A stretch of 64,000 nucleotides of DNA from JAHQVI01 sp963727575. Lineage in GTDB: Bacteria; Pseudomonadota; Alphaproteobacteria; Rhizobiales; Rhodomicrobiaceae. Position numbers and translations under genes: made by a program. Every line of letters starts with the position of its first letter. The first letter of the stretch is position 1. A model generated the notes under the pieces. That model was not told where the DNA came from. It did no database searches and saw only the letters and a program-made list of their open reading frames with translations. The DNA lies in assembly GCA_963727575.1 (NCBI GenBank), contig CAVSIA010000010.1:120372-184371 (forward strand). The letters run 5' to 3'. This document shows positions 48,901-56,834 of the stretch, in pieces.

Positions 48901-49560
48901 CACGTAGCGGCGCAGGATCGGCGACAGATAGGCGTCGACGACCGCGGTATCGGTGCGCGACACCAGCTTGATCAGCGGACTGACCTCGTGGCTGACCGAA
49001 ACCTGCGTGTAGCCGAGCTCGCGGGCGACATCGGCGACCTGGCGCTCGTGATCCGGGTAGCGATAGCCATGGGCGAAGGCGATGGCGACGGAGCGGTAGC
49101 CTTCGTCGAAACGACCCCGCAGCGCCTCGGCCGCCTCGTTAAGGTCCAGCGGCACCAGCACATTGCCGCTCGCGTCGATCCGCTCGTCACATTCCTCGGC
49201 CGCCGAGAACAGCATTTCCGGCAGGCGGATGTCGAGATCGAACAGGCGCGGACGGTTCTGATATCCGATCCGCGGCAGGTCCTTGAACCCTTTGGTGATG
49301 ACGAGGAGCGTGCGCTCGCCCTTGCGCTCCAGAAGCGCGTTGGTTGCGACCGTGGTGCCCATCTTGATGGCGGCGACGCCGCCCGTGGGGATCGGCAGAT
49401 CGCGCCCGACATCCATCAACTCGCGGATGCCCTGCACTGCCGCGTCCCGGTAGCGCTCGGGATTTTCCGAGAGCAGCTTGCGGGTGACGAGGGCGCCGTC
49501 CGGCCGCCGCGCAACGATGTCCGTGAAGGTCCCGCCACGGTCAATCCAAAAGTGCCACAT
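45955..49560 (-). CDS. ATP-dependent 5-oxoprolinase / hydantoinase A-B fusion
   Basis: 1201 residues, the length of the fused HyuA-HyuB enzymes. The N-terminal HyuA part (1-680) opens WIDRGGTFTDIVARRPDG and has KMGTTVATNALLERKG and IIGFDMGGTSTDV; the HyuB part starts DPIMLEVFNNLFMSIAEQM and ends TPGGGGYG. Members hydrolyse 5-oxoproline or hydantoins with ATP. The divergent TRAP transporter suggests uptake of its substrate; TRAP binding proteins for pyroglutamate (DctP6/DctP7 of Bordetella) are known. The antisense strand is open for most of the gene but shows no protein motifs. Confidence 0.93.
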   Translation of the reverse strand: MWHFWIDRGGTFTDIVARRPDGALVTRKLLSENPERYRDAAVQGIRELMDVGRDLPIPTGGVAAIKMGTTVATNALLERKGERTLLVITKGFKDLPRIGYQNRPRLFDLDIRLPEMLFSAAEECDERIDASGNVLVPLDLNEAAEALRGRFDEGYRSVAIAFAHGYRYPDHERQVADVARELGYTQVSVSHEVSPLIKLVSRTDTAVVDAYLSPILRRYVNQVASELDDREAASGRLMFMQSNGGLTDASLFQGKDAILSGPAGGVVGMVRTAQQEGFSRIIGFDMGGTSTDVTHYNGEYERSFETEVAGVRLRAPMMNIHTVAAGGGSIISFENGRFRVGPESAGANPGPACYRRGGPLTVTDCNVLLGKIDPAYFPNVFGPNADQPLDVDIVREKFLALAEQVAETTGRARMTPEEVAEGCLRIAIQNMANAIKKISVQRGYDVSGYVLNCFGGAGGQHACLVADALGIETIFLHPFAGVLSAFGMGLADIAAMREQQIDLPLTEASVAEVRAIVEGLYGEARDEIRHQGIDDSRIARHVRAHIRYDGSQQALLVELDEVGAMRAEFEAQHKARFGFAPVDREFLIEAVSVEAIGQSDELPDAEARQTRGADRSLLGKGSMRVGGEWRSVSVYDRDALKDSEAIKGPAIIIETTGTTILEEGWEAAVRDTGALILKRYIARPKTEAIGTTVDPIMLEVFNNLFMSIAEQMGVTLANTAYSVNIKERLDFSCAIFDGEGNLVANAPHVPVHLGSMGESVCTVIRENDGDIRPGDVFMLNAPFNGGTHLPDVTVITPVFDAAGERILFYTGSRGHHADIGGKTPGSSPPDSRHIEEEGVVIDNFRIVDKGHFREVETRALLSSGEYPCRNPDHNIADLVAQIAANETGAREIGRMIDQFGVDTVRAYMRHVQDNAEESVRRVIDSLSDGGAEYDLDHGARICVAIKVDKESRSATIDFTGTSAQHEGNYNAPQAVCRAAILYVFRTLVGADIPLNEGCMKPLRIVAPSGTMINPVYPAAVIAGNTEVSQSISEALYKALGVVAASQGTMNNFVWGNDIYQNYETICGGTGAGPDFDGASAVHCHMTNTRATDPEVLEQRFPVIVEEFGIRTGSGGAGRHRGGDGVVRRLRFLEPMTATVLALNRRTRPLGVAGGEPGKSGRNAVRRVDGTIEELNGNDQRLMQPGDTFILETPGGGGYGAA

Positions 49561-49604
49561 GCTTCAAAATCCTCCGCCAATTCGGATTTGCAGGTCGGCC
49601 TTCG

Positions 49605-49617
49605 AAACGATACGTTT
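49605..49617. promoter_or_regulatory. Palindrome in the oxoprolinase-TRAP divergent region
   Basis: AAACG-ata-CGTTT, a perfect 5-3-5 palindrome 45 bp from the oxoprolinase start codon. Candidate operator. Confidence 0.45.
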
Positions 49618-49621
49618 AAAC

Positions 49622-49643
49622 TTGCTACTTGATAAAGTGGCAA
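49622..49643. promoter_or_regulatory. Operator-like inverted repeat upstream of dctP
   Basis: TTGCTACTT-gata-AAGTGGCAA, nine-base arms with one mismatch, between the divergent oxoprolinase and dctP genes. Size and symmetry suit a dimeric regulator such as the MarR-like protein encoded at 52796 (inference). Confidence 0.55.
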
Positions 49644-49703
49644 AACACCGACAAGATGTCAACGTCATGTGATCATTTCGCTCAAACCAATGGAGGCAGG
49701 ACA

Positions 49704-50686
49704 ATGCTTCATAAACTCGTTGGAAAGGCTTTTGGAGCCGCCGCAATCGCCAGCGTCGGGTTCCTTGCGCCGGCTATGGCCGAAGACTGGAATATGCCCA
49801 CGCCGTATCCGGACGCGACGTTCCACACCCAGAACATCAAGATGTTCGCGGACGAAGTGGCGAAGGCGACAGACGGCAAGCTGAAGATTACCGTTCACTC
49901 CGCCGGCTCGCTGTTCAAGCATCCGGAAATCAAGAACGCGGTCCGCAGCGGCCAGGTGCCGATCGGCGAATTCTTCATGTCGCTCATCGCCAATGAGAAC
50001 GCCGTATTCGGCATCAACTCGCCAGCCCTTCCTGGCCACCAGCTATGACGAAGCCAAGAAGCTGTGGGACGTGCAGAAGCCGGCGGTCGAAAAGCTGCTC
50101 GCCAAACAGAAGCTCATGCCGCTGTTCTCGGTCGCCTGGCCGCCCCAGGGCCTCTACACCAAGACCGAGGTCAAGAAGGTCGACGACCTGCGCGGCATGA
50201 AGTTCCGCGTCCTATAATCCGACGCTCGAGCTGTTCGCCAACATGGCCGGCGCGGCTCCGGTTCAGGTCGAAGTGCCGGATATCCCACAGGCGTTCTCCA
50301 CCGGTCAGGTCGAGGCCATGATCACCTCGCCGTCGACCGGCGCCAACTCGAAAGCCTGGGATTTCGTCAAATTCTACTCGCCGATCAACGCCTGGATCCC
50401 GAAAAACGTCGTGGTCGTCAACAAAGATGCATTCGAAGCACTGGACGACGCAACGAAGCAAGCTATTCTAGCGGCAGCGAAAACCGCCGAAGATCGTGGC
50501 TGGGAGATGAGCAAGAAGGAAGCCGAGGAAAAGACCAAAGAGCTCAAGGACAACGGCATGTCCGTCATCGAGCCCTCGGACGAGCTCATGACCGGCCTGA
50601 AGAATATCGGCGACGAGATGCAGACGAAGTGGCAGGAGAGTGCAAGCGCCGAGGCGAAAGACGTCGTCGCCGCTTACAAGAAGTAG
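49704..50686 (+). CDS. TRAP transporter solute-binding protein, DctP family (two frame breaks)
   Basis: About 326 residues with two extra bases removed (50028 and 50212). Signal peptide AFGAAAIASVGFLAPAMAED; the domain shows GSLFKHPEI, FSVAWPPQGLYTK and GMKFRVYNPTLE, whose Arg is the conserved carboxylate-binding residue of DctP proteins. GGAGGCAGGA precedes the ATG. It delivers a carboxylate solute to the DctQM permease encoded next. Confidence 0.9.
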
Positions 50687-50696
50687 GTATTACCTT

Positions 50697-50724
50697 GCGG
50701 GGCCGCAGACTTTGGCGGCTCCGC
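50697..50724 (+). promoter_or_regulatory. Intercistronic hairpin between dctP and dctQ
   Basis: GCGGGGCCGC (50697-50706) pairs with GCGGCTCCGC (50715-50724), nine of ten pairs, with no T-run after it. Such hairpins behind binding-protein genes commonly protect the upstream message so that the binding protein is made in excess over the permease. Confidence 0.6.
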
Positions 50725-50764
50725 GGGGTTTCGGGGGTTCATACATAACGGGGGGGGGCGGGCC

Positions 50765-51289
50765 ATGCGACGCTTTCTGGATGGCCTTTATATCGTGAGC
50801 GGAGCTCTTTCCGCGATCATGATCCTGGCGATCTGCACGGTCGTGTCTCTGCAGGTCGTGTTCAATATCATCACCCGTATGCGGCTGTTCGAGATGAATC
50901 TGACGATTCCCTCCTATGCCGACATCTCCGGGTTTCTGCTCGCCGCCGCCTCGTTTCTGGCACTCCCTTATGCGCTCACCCGCGGTGGACATATTCGCGT
51001 GACGCTGCTGCTGACCGTTGCCGGCGACCGGGTTCGCTATGTCGCCGACCTGTTCAGCCTCCTGCTCTGCGGAGCGATCAGCGCCGGCGCGACCTACTAC
51101 ATGGCGAGCCTCACGCTTGAAAGTTACACCTTCGACGATCGCTCGCCCGGCATCCTCGCCATTCCGATCTGGGTCGGGCAGGTGCCGCTCACCATCGGCC
51201 TTGGCGTGCTGACGATCGCCTTTGCGGATCTTTTTGTCAGAACCATTCGCGAGGGGTCGGCGATCCCTGACGCGCAGGGCGTTGAATAG
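50765..51289 (+). CDS. TRAP transporter small permease subunit, DctQ family
   Basis: 174 residues with four hydrophobic helices, and the DctQ-type segments FNIITRMRLFEM (helix 1-2 loop) and YALTRGGHIRVTLL. Forms the inner-membrane complex with DctM. It lies 9 bp before dctM and is preceded by a G-rich RBS. Confidence 0.9.
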   Translation: MRRFLDGLYIVSGALSAIMILAICTVVSLQVVFNIITRMRLFEMNLTIPSYADISGFLLAAASFLALPYALTRGGHIRVTLLLTVAGDRVRYVADLFSLLLCGAISAGATYYMASLTLESYTFDDRSPGILAIPIWVGQVPLTIGLGVLTIAFADLFVRTIREGSAIPDAQGVE

Positions 51290-51298
51290 GGGGCATTG

Positions 51299-52597
51299 AT
51301 GTCGGAAGTCGCTTTGGCTGGCAGCCTCCTGGTGCTGCTTCTGGTTCTTCTTGCGACCGGCGTCTGGGTCGCCTTCGCACTGATGATCGTCGGCGGCGTG
51401 GCGATGCTGGTTGCGTCCTCCGCGCCGATCGGTCAGGTCTTCGCCACGACCGTCTGGGGCGCAAGCAACTCCTCTTCGCTGGCCGCCCTGCCGCTGTTTA
51501 TCCTGATGGGCGAGATCCTGCTCAGGTCCAACCTGTCGCGCGATCTGTTCGAGGGGCTCGCGCCGTGGCTCAGCCGCTGGCCGGGACGCCTGCTGCACGT
51601 CAACATCATGGCCTGCGCGATTTTCGCCGCGGTCAGCGGATCGTCGGCGGCGACCGCGGCAACCATCGGCAAGATGACCATCCCCGAGCTGAAGAGCCGC
51701 GGCTATCCGGAAGACATGATCCTGGGCACGCTGGCCGGCTCGGCCACGCTCGGCCTCCTGATCCCGCCGTCGATCATTCTCATCGTCTATGGCGTCGCCA
51801 CCGAGCAGTCGATCGCCCGCCTGTTCATCGCCGGCATCCTGCCGGGCCTGATGCTGGTCGGCATCTTCGTGCTTTACGTGCTGATCCGGGCGTGGGCCAA
51901 TCCGAAGCTGATTCCCCACGAGACGTTCGACATGACCTTTCTGGAGAAGGTCCGCGCCTCCGGCCGGCTGATCCCGGTGCTCGGCATCATCGTCGGCGTG
52001 ATCGCGAGCATCTATACCGGCGTCGCTTCGCCGACCGATGCGGCCGGCGTGGGCGTCGTGCTGTCGATCATTCTCGCAGCCGCGACCGGTGGCCTGTCAT
52101 GGACGTCGTTCAGCGAAAGCGTCATGAGCGCGACCATCACCTCCTGCATGATCGCGCTGATCCTGGCGGGCGCCGCCTTCCTGACCGTGTCGATGGGCTT
52201 TACCGGCATTCCCCGCCATCTCGCTGAATGGATCGGCTCGCTCGGCCTGTCGACCTACGCCCTGCTCGCGGCGCTGACGGTGTTCTTCATCGTCATGGGC
52301 TGCTTCCTGGACGGCATCTCCATCGTGGTGCTGACCACCTCGATCATCATGCCGATGGTCCAGGCGGCGGGGATCGACCCGCTCTGGTTCGGCATCTATC
52401 TCGTCATCGTCGTGGAGATGTCGCAGATCACGCCGCCGGTCGGGTTCAACCTGTTCGTCATTCAGGGACTGACCGGCCATAACATCCTGAAGATTGCCGG
52501 GGCGGCGCTGCCGTTCTTCTTCCTGCTGGCGCTCGCCATCGCCATTCTGACAGCGGTTCCGGAAATCGTGACGGTGCTTCCGAACCTGATGAACTGA
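51299..52597 (+). CDS. TRAP transporter large permease subunit, DctM family
   Basis: About 432 residues, roughly twelve helices, with the DctM motifs SGSSAATAATIG, LAGSATLGLLIPPSI and SPTDAAGVGVV. It is the Na+- or H+-coupled transport subunit. ATG at 51299 (a TTG lies just before it). Last gene of the dctPQM group. Confidence 0.95.
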   Translation: MSEVALAGSLLVLLLVLLATGVWVAFALMIVGGVAMLVASSAPIGQVFATTVWGASNSSSLAALPLFILMGEILLRSNLSRDLFEGLAPWLSRWPGRLLHVNIMACAIFAAVSGSSAATAATIGKMTIPELKSRGYPEDMILGTLAGSATLGLLIPPSIILIVYGVATEQSIARLFIAGILPGLMLVGIFVLYVLIRAWANPKLIPHETFDMTFLEKVRASGRLIPVLGIIVGVIASIYTGVASPTDAAGVGVVLSIILAAATGGLSWTSFSESVMSATITSCMIALILAGAAFLTVSMGFTGIPRHLAEWIGSLGLSTYALLAALTVFFIVMGCFLDGISIVVLTTSIIMPMVQAAGIDPLWFGIYLVIVVEMSQITPPVGFNLFVIQGLTGHNILKIAGAALPFFFLLALAIAILTAVPEIVTVLPNLMN

Positions 52598-52745
52598 GCG
52601 GAAAACGCAGGCGGCGGAGCAAGAAGAGGGTGGGCGGCCGCTAAAGCGGCAAACCTTGAACTGGAGCGCCAGTGCCGCCCCCTCTTTGTCTTGGCATCGG
52701 GCCGGTCAATCCAAAGTCATGGACAGTGATCCATCCCAATCGTTC

Positions 52746-52797
52746 AGAGCGGGATGGCCAGCGGAAAACCGGACCCCACTCTTCCTCATCCCGCTCT
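52746..52797. repeat. Rhizobiales-type intergenic inverted repeat
   Basis: Arms AGAGCGGGATG (52746-52756) and CATCCCGCTCT (52787-52797), 11 bp perfect, around a GCGGAAAACCGG centre. This closely follows the dispersed GAGC(A/G)(T/G)GATG...CATC..GCTC palindromes seen between genes in Hyphomicrobiales. It overlaps the end of the convergent regulator gene and may serve as a bidirectional terminator. Confidence 0.6.
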
Positions 52798-53383
52798 AAA
52801 GCGACGCCGCCGCCCGTGACGCCTGGTCGTAGAAGCCCGACAGCGTCCGCAGCATGGAAGCGACGTGGCGCAGCTCGTCCGGCTTGAAATCCATCGTCTT
52901 CAGGCTGTCGACAAGGCATTGTTCGCGCACGTCCTTATAGGCGTTGCACAGCGAAACGCCGGCACTGGTCGTGCTGTAGAAGATTTCCTTGCCGTTGCGC
53001 TCGCCGACGATCAGCTTCGCCTTGACCAGCTTCTTCAGCGAGTAGTTGACGGTGTGCACGTCCTCGACATTGAGCAGGAACGAAATGTCCGCCAGCCGCT
53101 TTTGACGGTCGCGGTGATTGACATGATGCAGCACCAGGATGTCGAGCGGGCTCATCTCCTGGTTCCCAGCCGCCGCCATGCATCGAATCATCCACCGGCT
53201 GAAGGCATTGTAGGCAATGATCAGGCCATATTCGTATTCCGATAATTGCCAGCCTTTTTCCGTTGCGAGATGCCTCGATGAGACGATCCGGCGGTTGGTC
53301 TGCTCGTCACGGTCTTCAGCCATGAGCCATCCTTCAATCGATTGCGTTTCGCGTAATTGCGGCATATTTTTTTTACTGCTCAT
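52796..53383 (-). CDS. MarR-like winged-helix transcriptional regulator (COG5631 type)
   Basis: 195 residues. The core MSPLDILVLHHVNHRDRQKRLADISFL, EDVHTVNYSLKKLVKAKLI and ERNGKEIFYSTT is a winged helix with recognition helix and wing. It resembles the longer MarR-like proteins encoded near oxoprolinase or TRAP genes in Alphaproteobacteria. GAGGA lies seven bases before the ATG. Likely controls the adjacent transporter and oxoprolinase unit (inference from position). Confidence 0.82.
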   Translation of the reverse strand: MSSKKNMPQLRETQSIEGWLMAEDRDEQTNRRIVSSRHLATEKGWQLSEYEYGLIIAYNAFSRWMIRCMAAAGNQEMSPLDILVLHHVNHRDRQKRLADISFLLNVEDVHTVNYSLKKLVKAKLIVGERNGKEIFYSTTSAGVSLCNAYKDVREQCLVDSLKTMDFKPDELRHVASMLRTLSGFYDQASRAAASL

Positions 53384-53502
53384 GAAATCCTCAGAATGCG
53401 AAAATTTGCGTAGTCAATCATGACTTTATGCCGTTGTCCAACCTGGACGCCCATAATAGGCAGAAAATTCCGCTGCATCCAGAAGCAGCATCTGGCGTCA
53501 TT

Positions 53503-54177
53503 CTATTCAATTGGCTCGAGAAGCGAGGGGTCGTCATTGCGCGGCGTATTGACCCGCGTCGAGATCGGCCACATCCGCATCGCCTCCGACGCATAGGGTT
53601 TGAGCAGGTCGCTCGGATCGGGCTCGATCGGCGACAGCCAGCGATCATACGCTTCCGGCGCCAGAATCACCGGCATCCGGTCATGGATCGCGGCGATCAT
53701 TTCGTTTGCGGGACAGGTGATGATGCAAAAGGTGCGAATGAACGCGCCCGTCTCGGGATGTTTCCAGTTTTCCCAGATCGCGGCAAGGCCGAAGGGAGAG
53801 CCGTCCTTCATGCCGATGGCGTAGGGCTGCTTGGGCGGCGTGGTCTTGCGCCATTCGAAGAAATTGTTGATCGGCACGATGCAGCGCCGCTTGGCATAGG
53901 CGGCGCGGAAGCTGGCAAGGCGCGCGATGGTCTCGCATTTGGCGTTGATCGGCCTGCGCCCGCCCGTCGGCTCCTTGACCCAATATGGCACGAGCCCCCA
54001 GATCAGGCGATTGCTGTGGTAGCGGCCGGTCTCCGGGTGACGGCGAATGACCCAGAAATCCTGCGACGGCGCGCCGTTATAGCGGTCTTTTTTCGGCTCT
54101 TCGCTGGCGGTCTCCTCGGAGACGGCGACCTGGAGTCCGGGGAGTGTTTGTGTGAGCTGTGTGAAACGTCCGCACAT
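53503..54177 (-). CDS. SOS response-associated peptidase (SRAP, YedK/HMCES family)
   Basis: 224 residues. MCGRFT supplies the catalytic Cys2; NAKCET, the Glu in NNFFEWRK and His in AAIHDRMPVIL complete the SRAP active site. The family forms a protective thiazolidine crosslink with abasic sites in single-stranded DNA. Divergent from the AhpD-like gene. Confidence 0.95.
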   Translation of the reverse strand: MCGRFTQLTQTLPGLQVAVSEETASEEPKKDRYNGAPSQDFWVIRRHPETGRYHSNRLIWGLVPYWVKEPTGGRRPINAKCETIARLASFRAAYAKRRCIVPINNFFEWRKTTPPKQPYAIGMKDGSPFGLAAIWENWKHPETGAFIRTFCIITCPANEMIAAIHDRMPVILAPEAYDRWLSPIEPDPSDLLKPYASEAMRMWPISTRVNTPRNDDPSLLEPIE

Positions 54178-54235
54178 CGCGTTAATGTAGCATGAGTTGA
54201 AAACATTGGGCTATTGCGCCCGGGAGAGGAAACGC

Positions 54236-54811
54236 ATGAGCGCCCCCATCAGCCGTTATTCCGTCCCTGAAATTGCCAGCCTGCCGGACGACATCCGCGA
54301 GCGCATCCTTGCTGTTCACGATAAGTCCGGATTTGTACCCAATGTGTTCATGGCGCTCGCACACCGGCCGGACGAGTTCCGCGCCTTCTTCGCCTATCAC
54401 GACGCGCTCATGGAGCGCGACAGCGGACTGACCAAGGCGGAACGCGAGATGATCGTCGTGGCGACGTCGGCCGACAATGACTGCCAGTATTGCGTCATCG
54501 CCCATGGCGCGATTCTGCGGATCAGGGCGAAGAACCCGCTGGTCGCCGATCAGGTCGCGGTCAATTATCGCAAGGCGGACATCACGCCGAAACAGAAGGC
54601 GATGCTCGATTTCGCGCTGAAAGTGTCGCGCAATTCGGGCGCCGTCGGCGATGCCGATTTCGAGGCGCTGCGAGCGCATGGCTTCACCGACGAGGACATC
54701 TGGGACATTGCCGGCATCACCGCATTGTTCGGCCTCAGCAACCGGCTGGCGAATGTCATGTCGATGCGGCCGAATGACGAGTTCTACATGCTCGGGCGCG
54801 AGGCGAAATAG
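54236..54811 (+). CDS. Peroxidase-related AhpD-like protein (carboxymuconolactone decarboxylase fold)
   Basis: About 191 residues. The redox motif is NDCQYCVIAHG (CxxC followed by His), as in uncharacterised peroxidase-related enzymes; FVPNVFMALAHRP is also typical. GGGAGAGGAAACGC precedes the ATG at 54236; an earlier in-frame start at 54197 is less likely. Convergent with the IclR gene, 13 bp apart. Confidence 0.9.
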   Translation: MSAPISRYSVPEIASLPDDIRERILAVHDKSGFVPNVFMALAHRPDEFRAFFAYHDALMERDSGLTKAEREMIVVATSADNDCQYCVIAHGAILRIRAKNPLVADQVAVNYRKADITPKQKAMLDFALKVSRNSGAVGDADFEALRAHGFTDEDIWDIAGITALFGLSNRLANVMSMRPNDEFYMLGREAK

Positions 54812-54824
54812 TGAGCGCTGCCGC

Positions 54825-55556
54825 TCAGGACGGCGGCAGCAGCGCGGCGAGCCCCCTGGCTTCGTTGCGCAGTGCGGTCAGCACCAGATGCTGGGCCGCC
54901 GCATCGAACCGGCTGCGCAGCGCCGAGATCGACAGCGTGCCGCGCAGCGAGCCGCCCCGGTCGAAAACCGGCACAGCCGCCGCCGCCAGATCGGGATCGC
55001 GTTCGCCGAGCGAGGTATGAAAGCCCGCTGCCCGGATGGCCTCGCTCGCGGTGCCCGCTGCCTCGGAAAAGGCCAGCAGCACCCGGCCCGGCGCGCCGCG
55101 GTCGAGCGGCAGACGAGCGCCCTCCTCAAGGTGATGGCGGACCGCGCGCGGCGAGTTGAGACGATACAGACACACCCGCTCGTCCCCCTCGCGGACGTAG
55201 AACGAGGCGGTCTCCCCGGTCGCCTCCACCAGCCTGCGCAATGCCGGACGGATCTCCTCGCCCAGATCGAAGTCACGCCGGTAGAGCGCGCCGAGCCGCC
55301 ACAATTCCGGCCCGAGACGGAATACGCCGTCCTCCCCGCGCAGCAGAAACCCGCGAAACTGGAGCGACGATGCAAGCCGCAGCAGCGTGCTTTTGTGATA
55401 GCCGGTGCGCCGGGCGAGGTCGGCGAGGGTCAGCGAGCGGTGGCCGTCGTCGAAGGCTTCGAGAATCGCCAGCGCGCGTTCCACCGCTTCCACCCCTGGC
55501 GATGTCGGCGGCTCGGGCGCCTCCTGGCGGACCCTCACCCCATTCGTTCTCGACAT
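54825..55556 (-). CDS. IclR-family transcriptional regulator
   Basis: 243 residues. N-terminal winged helix (VERALAILEAF, LADLARRTGYHKSTLLRLASSL) and C-terminal effector domain (YVREGDERVCLYRLNS, APGRVLLAFSEA). Transcribed divergently from the CoA-transferase remnant and lactonase, so it probably controls them through the double palindrome at 55594-55630. Confidence 0.93.
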   Translation of the reverse strand: MSRTNGVRVRQEAPEPPTSPGVEAVERALAILEAFDDGHRSLTLADLARRTGYHKSTLLRLASSLQFRGFLLRGEDGVFRLGPELWRLGALYRRDFDLGEEIRPALRRLVEATGETASFYVREGDERVCLYRLNSPRAVRHHLEEGARLPLDRGAPGRVLLAFSEAAGTASEAIRAAGFHTSLGERDPDLAAAAVPVFDRGGSLRGTLSISALRSRFDAAAQHLVLTALRNEARGLAALLPPS

Positions 55557-55593
55557 GGCTCTCCTGGTCTCCGGCGCTGGACTCGCAAATATC

Positions 55594-55630
55594 GTTCTGT
55601 TAAATTGAATGCTATTCTATTAAACAGAAT
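55594..55630. promoter_or_regulatory. Double IclR-type operator
   Basis: Two related 17-bp palindromes start 20 bp apart: GTTCTGTTAAATTGAAT (55594-55610) and ATTCTATTAAACAGAAT (55614-55630). The reverse complement of the second reads ATTCTGTTTAATAGAAT, nearly the first. They lie between the divergent iclR-like and CoA-transferase genes. Confidence 0.7.
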
Positions 55631-55671
55631 AGCGGCTCGGAACGCCACCGCGTTTTTTCGAGGTCACGCCA

Positions 55672-55899
55672 GTGTCGGATCTGCTCAACGGTGTCCGGGT
55701 TCTCGATCTCACCAACGTGCTCGCCGGCCCGTTCTGCGGTTATCAGCGCGCATTGCTCGGCGCGGACGTCATCAAGGTCGAAGTCCCCGCCAGCGGCGAC
55801 CTCGCCCGTCAGCTCGGCGCCGACACCGACGCCATTCTCGCCGAGCTCGGCTATTCCGGCACCGAACGCGAAGCGCTTCGCGCGGAGGGCGCGCTATGA
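55672..55899 (+). pseudogene. CaiB/BaiF CoA-transferase reduced by in-frame internal deletion
   Basis: 75 codons from a GTG start with GAGGT upstream. Residues 1-47 are the normal family N-terminus (LLNGVRVLDLTNVLAGPFCG, GADVIKVEVPASGDLAR), and the rest is the normal C-terminus (LGADTDAILAELGYSGTE, LRAEGAL). About 300 central residues, including the catalytic region, are missing with the frame kept. The join falls in QLGAD, a motif plausible at both ends, so recombination at short homology is likely. The stop overlaps the next ATG (ATGA), preserving coupling. Confidence 0.8.
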
Positions 55900-56834
55900 G
55901 CTGGTTCGCCCCGCCGCAACCGATCGCAACCCGCGTCTTCGCCGCCCTGCCCTCCCGCTTCCACAAGCCGCACCGCAACGACTGGACGGATGCCAACAAG
56001 GACGGCGCGCTGGTCCATTCCTTCATCGAGGGCCCGGCCTTCGACACCGCCGGCAATCTCTACATCACCGACATCCCCTATGGCCGGATCTTCCGCATCG
56101 ACCCGGCCGGCGAATGGGCGCAGATCGCGGAGTATGACGGCTGGCCGAACGGGCTGGCGATCCGCCCGGACGGCATCATCCTCATTGCCGACTACAAGCG
56201 CGGGCTGATGCAGCTCGATCCGGCTGCCGGGGAAGTCACGCCGCTCTACACGAGCATCCGTTCGGAAAGCTTCAAGGGCGTCAACGATCTGGTCATCGCC
56301 CGCAACGGCGATGTGTATTTCACCGACCAGGGCCAGACCGGGATGCAGGACCCGACGGGGCGCGTCTACCGCCTGACCGCCGACGGCCGCCTCGAGCGGC
56401 TGATCGATACCTGCCCGAGCCCGAACGGCATCGCTCTCAACACCGCCGAGACCCATATTTTCATCGCGCTGACCCGCGCCTGCCAGATCTGGCGCATGCC
56501 GATTGCCCGCGACGGCGTTACCGGCAAGTGCAACGTCTTCGCCCACACGCCGGGCGGCCCGGTGGGGCCCGACGGGCTCGCCGTCGACCGCGAGGATGGG
56601 CTGGCGATCGCCAATCCAGGCCATGGCTGCGTCTGGCTGATCGACCGCTTCGGCATCCCGAAATGGCGCGTGGACAGCTGCGCCGGGCGGATGATCACCA
56701 ATATCGCCTATCATCCCGAGCGGCCGAACGAGCTTTACCTCACCGACAGCGACACCGGCCAGGTGCTGGTCGCGACCGTCCCCGTCGAGGGCCACCTGCC
56801 CGCCTCGCATCACCAGCCGGAAGACAATCGGTGA
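55896..56834 (+). CDS. SMP-30/gluconolactonase-like sugar lactonase
   Basis: 312 residues. Beta-propeller of the SMP-30/LRE family: FIEGPAFDTAGNLYITDI, DGWPNGLAIRPDG, FKGVNDLVIARNGDVYFTD, SPNGIALN and GPDGLAVDRED supply the metal-binding Glu, Asn and Asp. It likely opens a lactone or related cyclic compound. Starts inside the stop of the CoA-transferase remnant and is under the same IclR-type operator. Confidence 0.9.
   Translation: MSWFAPPQPIATRVFAALPSRFHKPHRNDWTDANKDGALVHSFIEGPAFDTAGNLYITDIPYGRIFRIDPAGEWAQIAEYDGWPNGLAIRPDGIILIADYKRGLMQLDPAAGEVTPLYTSIRSESFKGVNDLVIARNGDVYFTDQGQTGMQDPTGRVYRLTADGRLERLIDTCPSPNGIALNTAETHIFIALTRACQIWRMPIARDGVTGKCNVFAHTPGGPVGPDGLAVDREDGLAIANPGHGCVWLIDRFGIPKWRVDSCAGRMITNIAYHPERPNELYLTDSDTGQVLVATVPVEGHLPASHHQPEDNR

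Noticed and set aside
45910..49632. 1240-codon plus-strand ORF opposite the oxoprolinase gene
   Set aside because: Antisense shadow; no motifs or RBS, while the minus strand has full family signatures.
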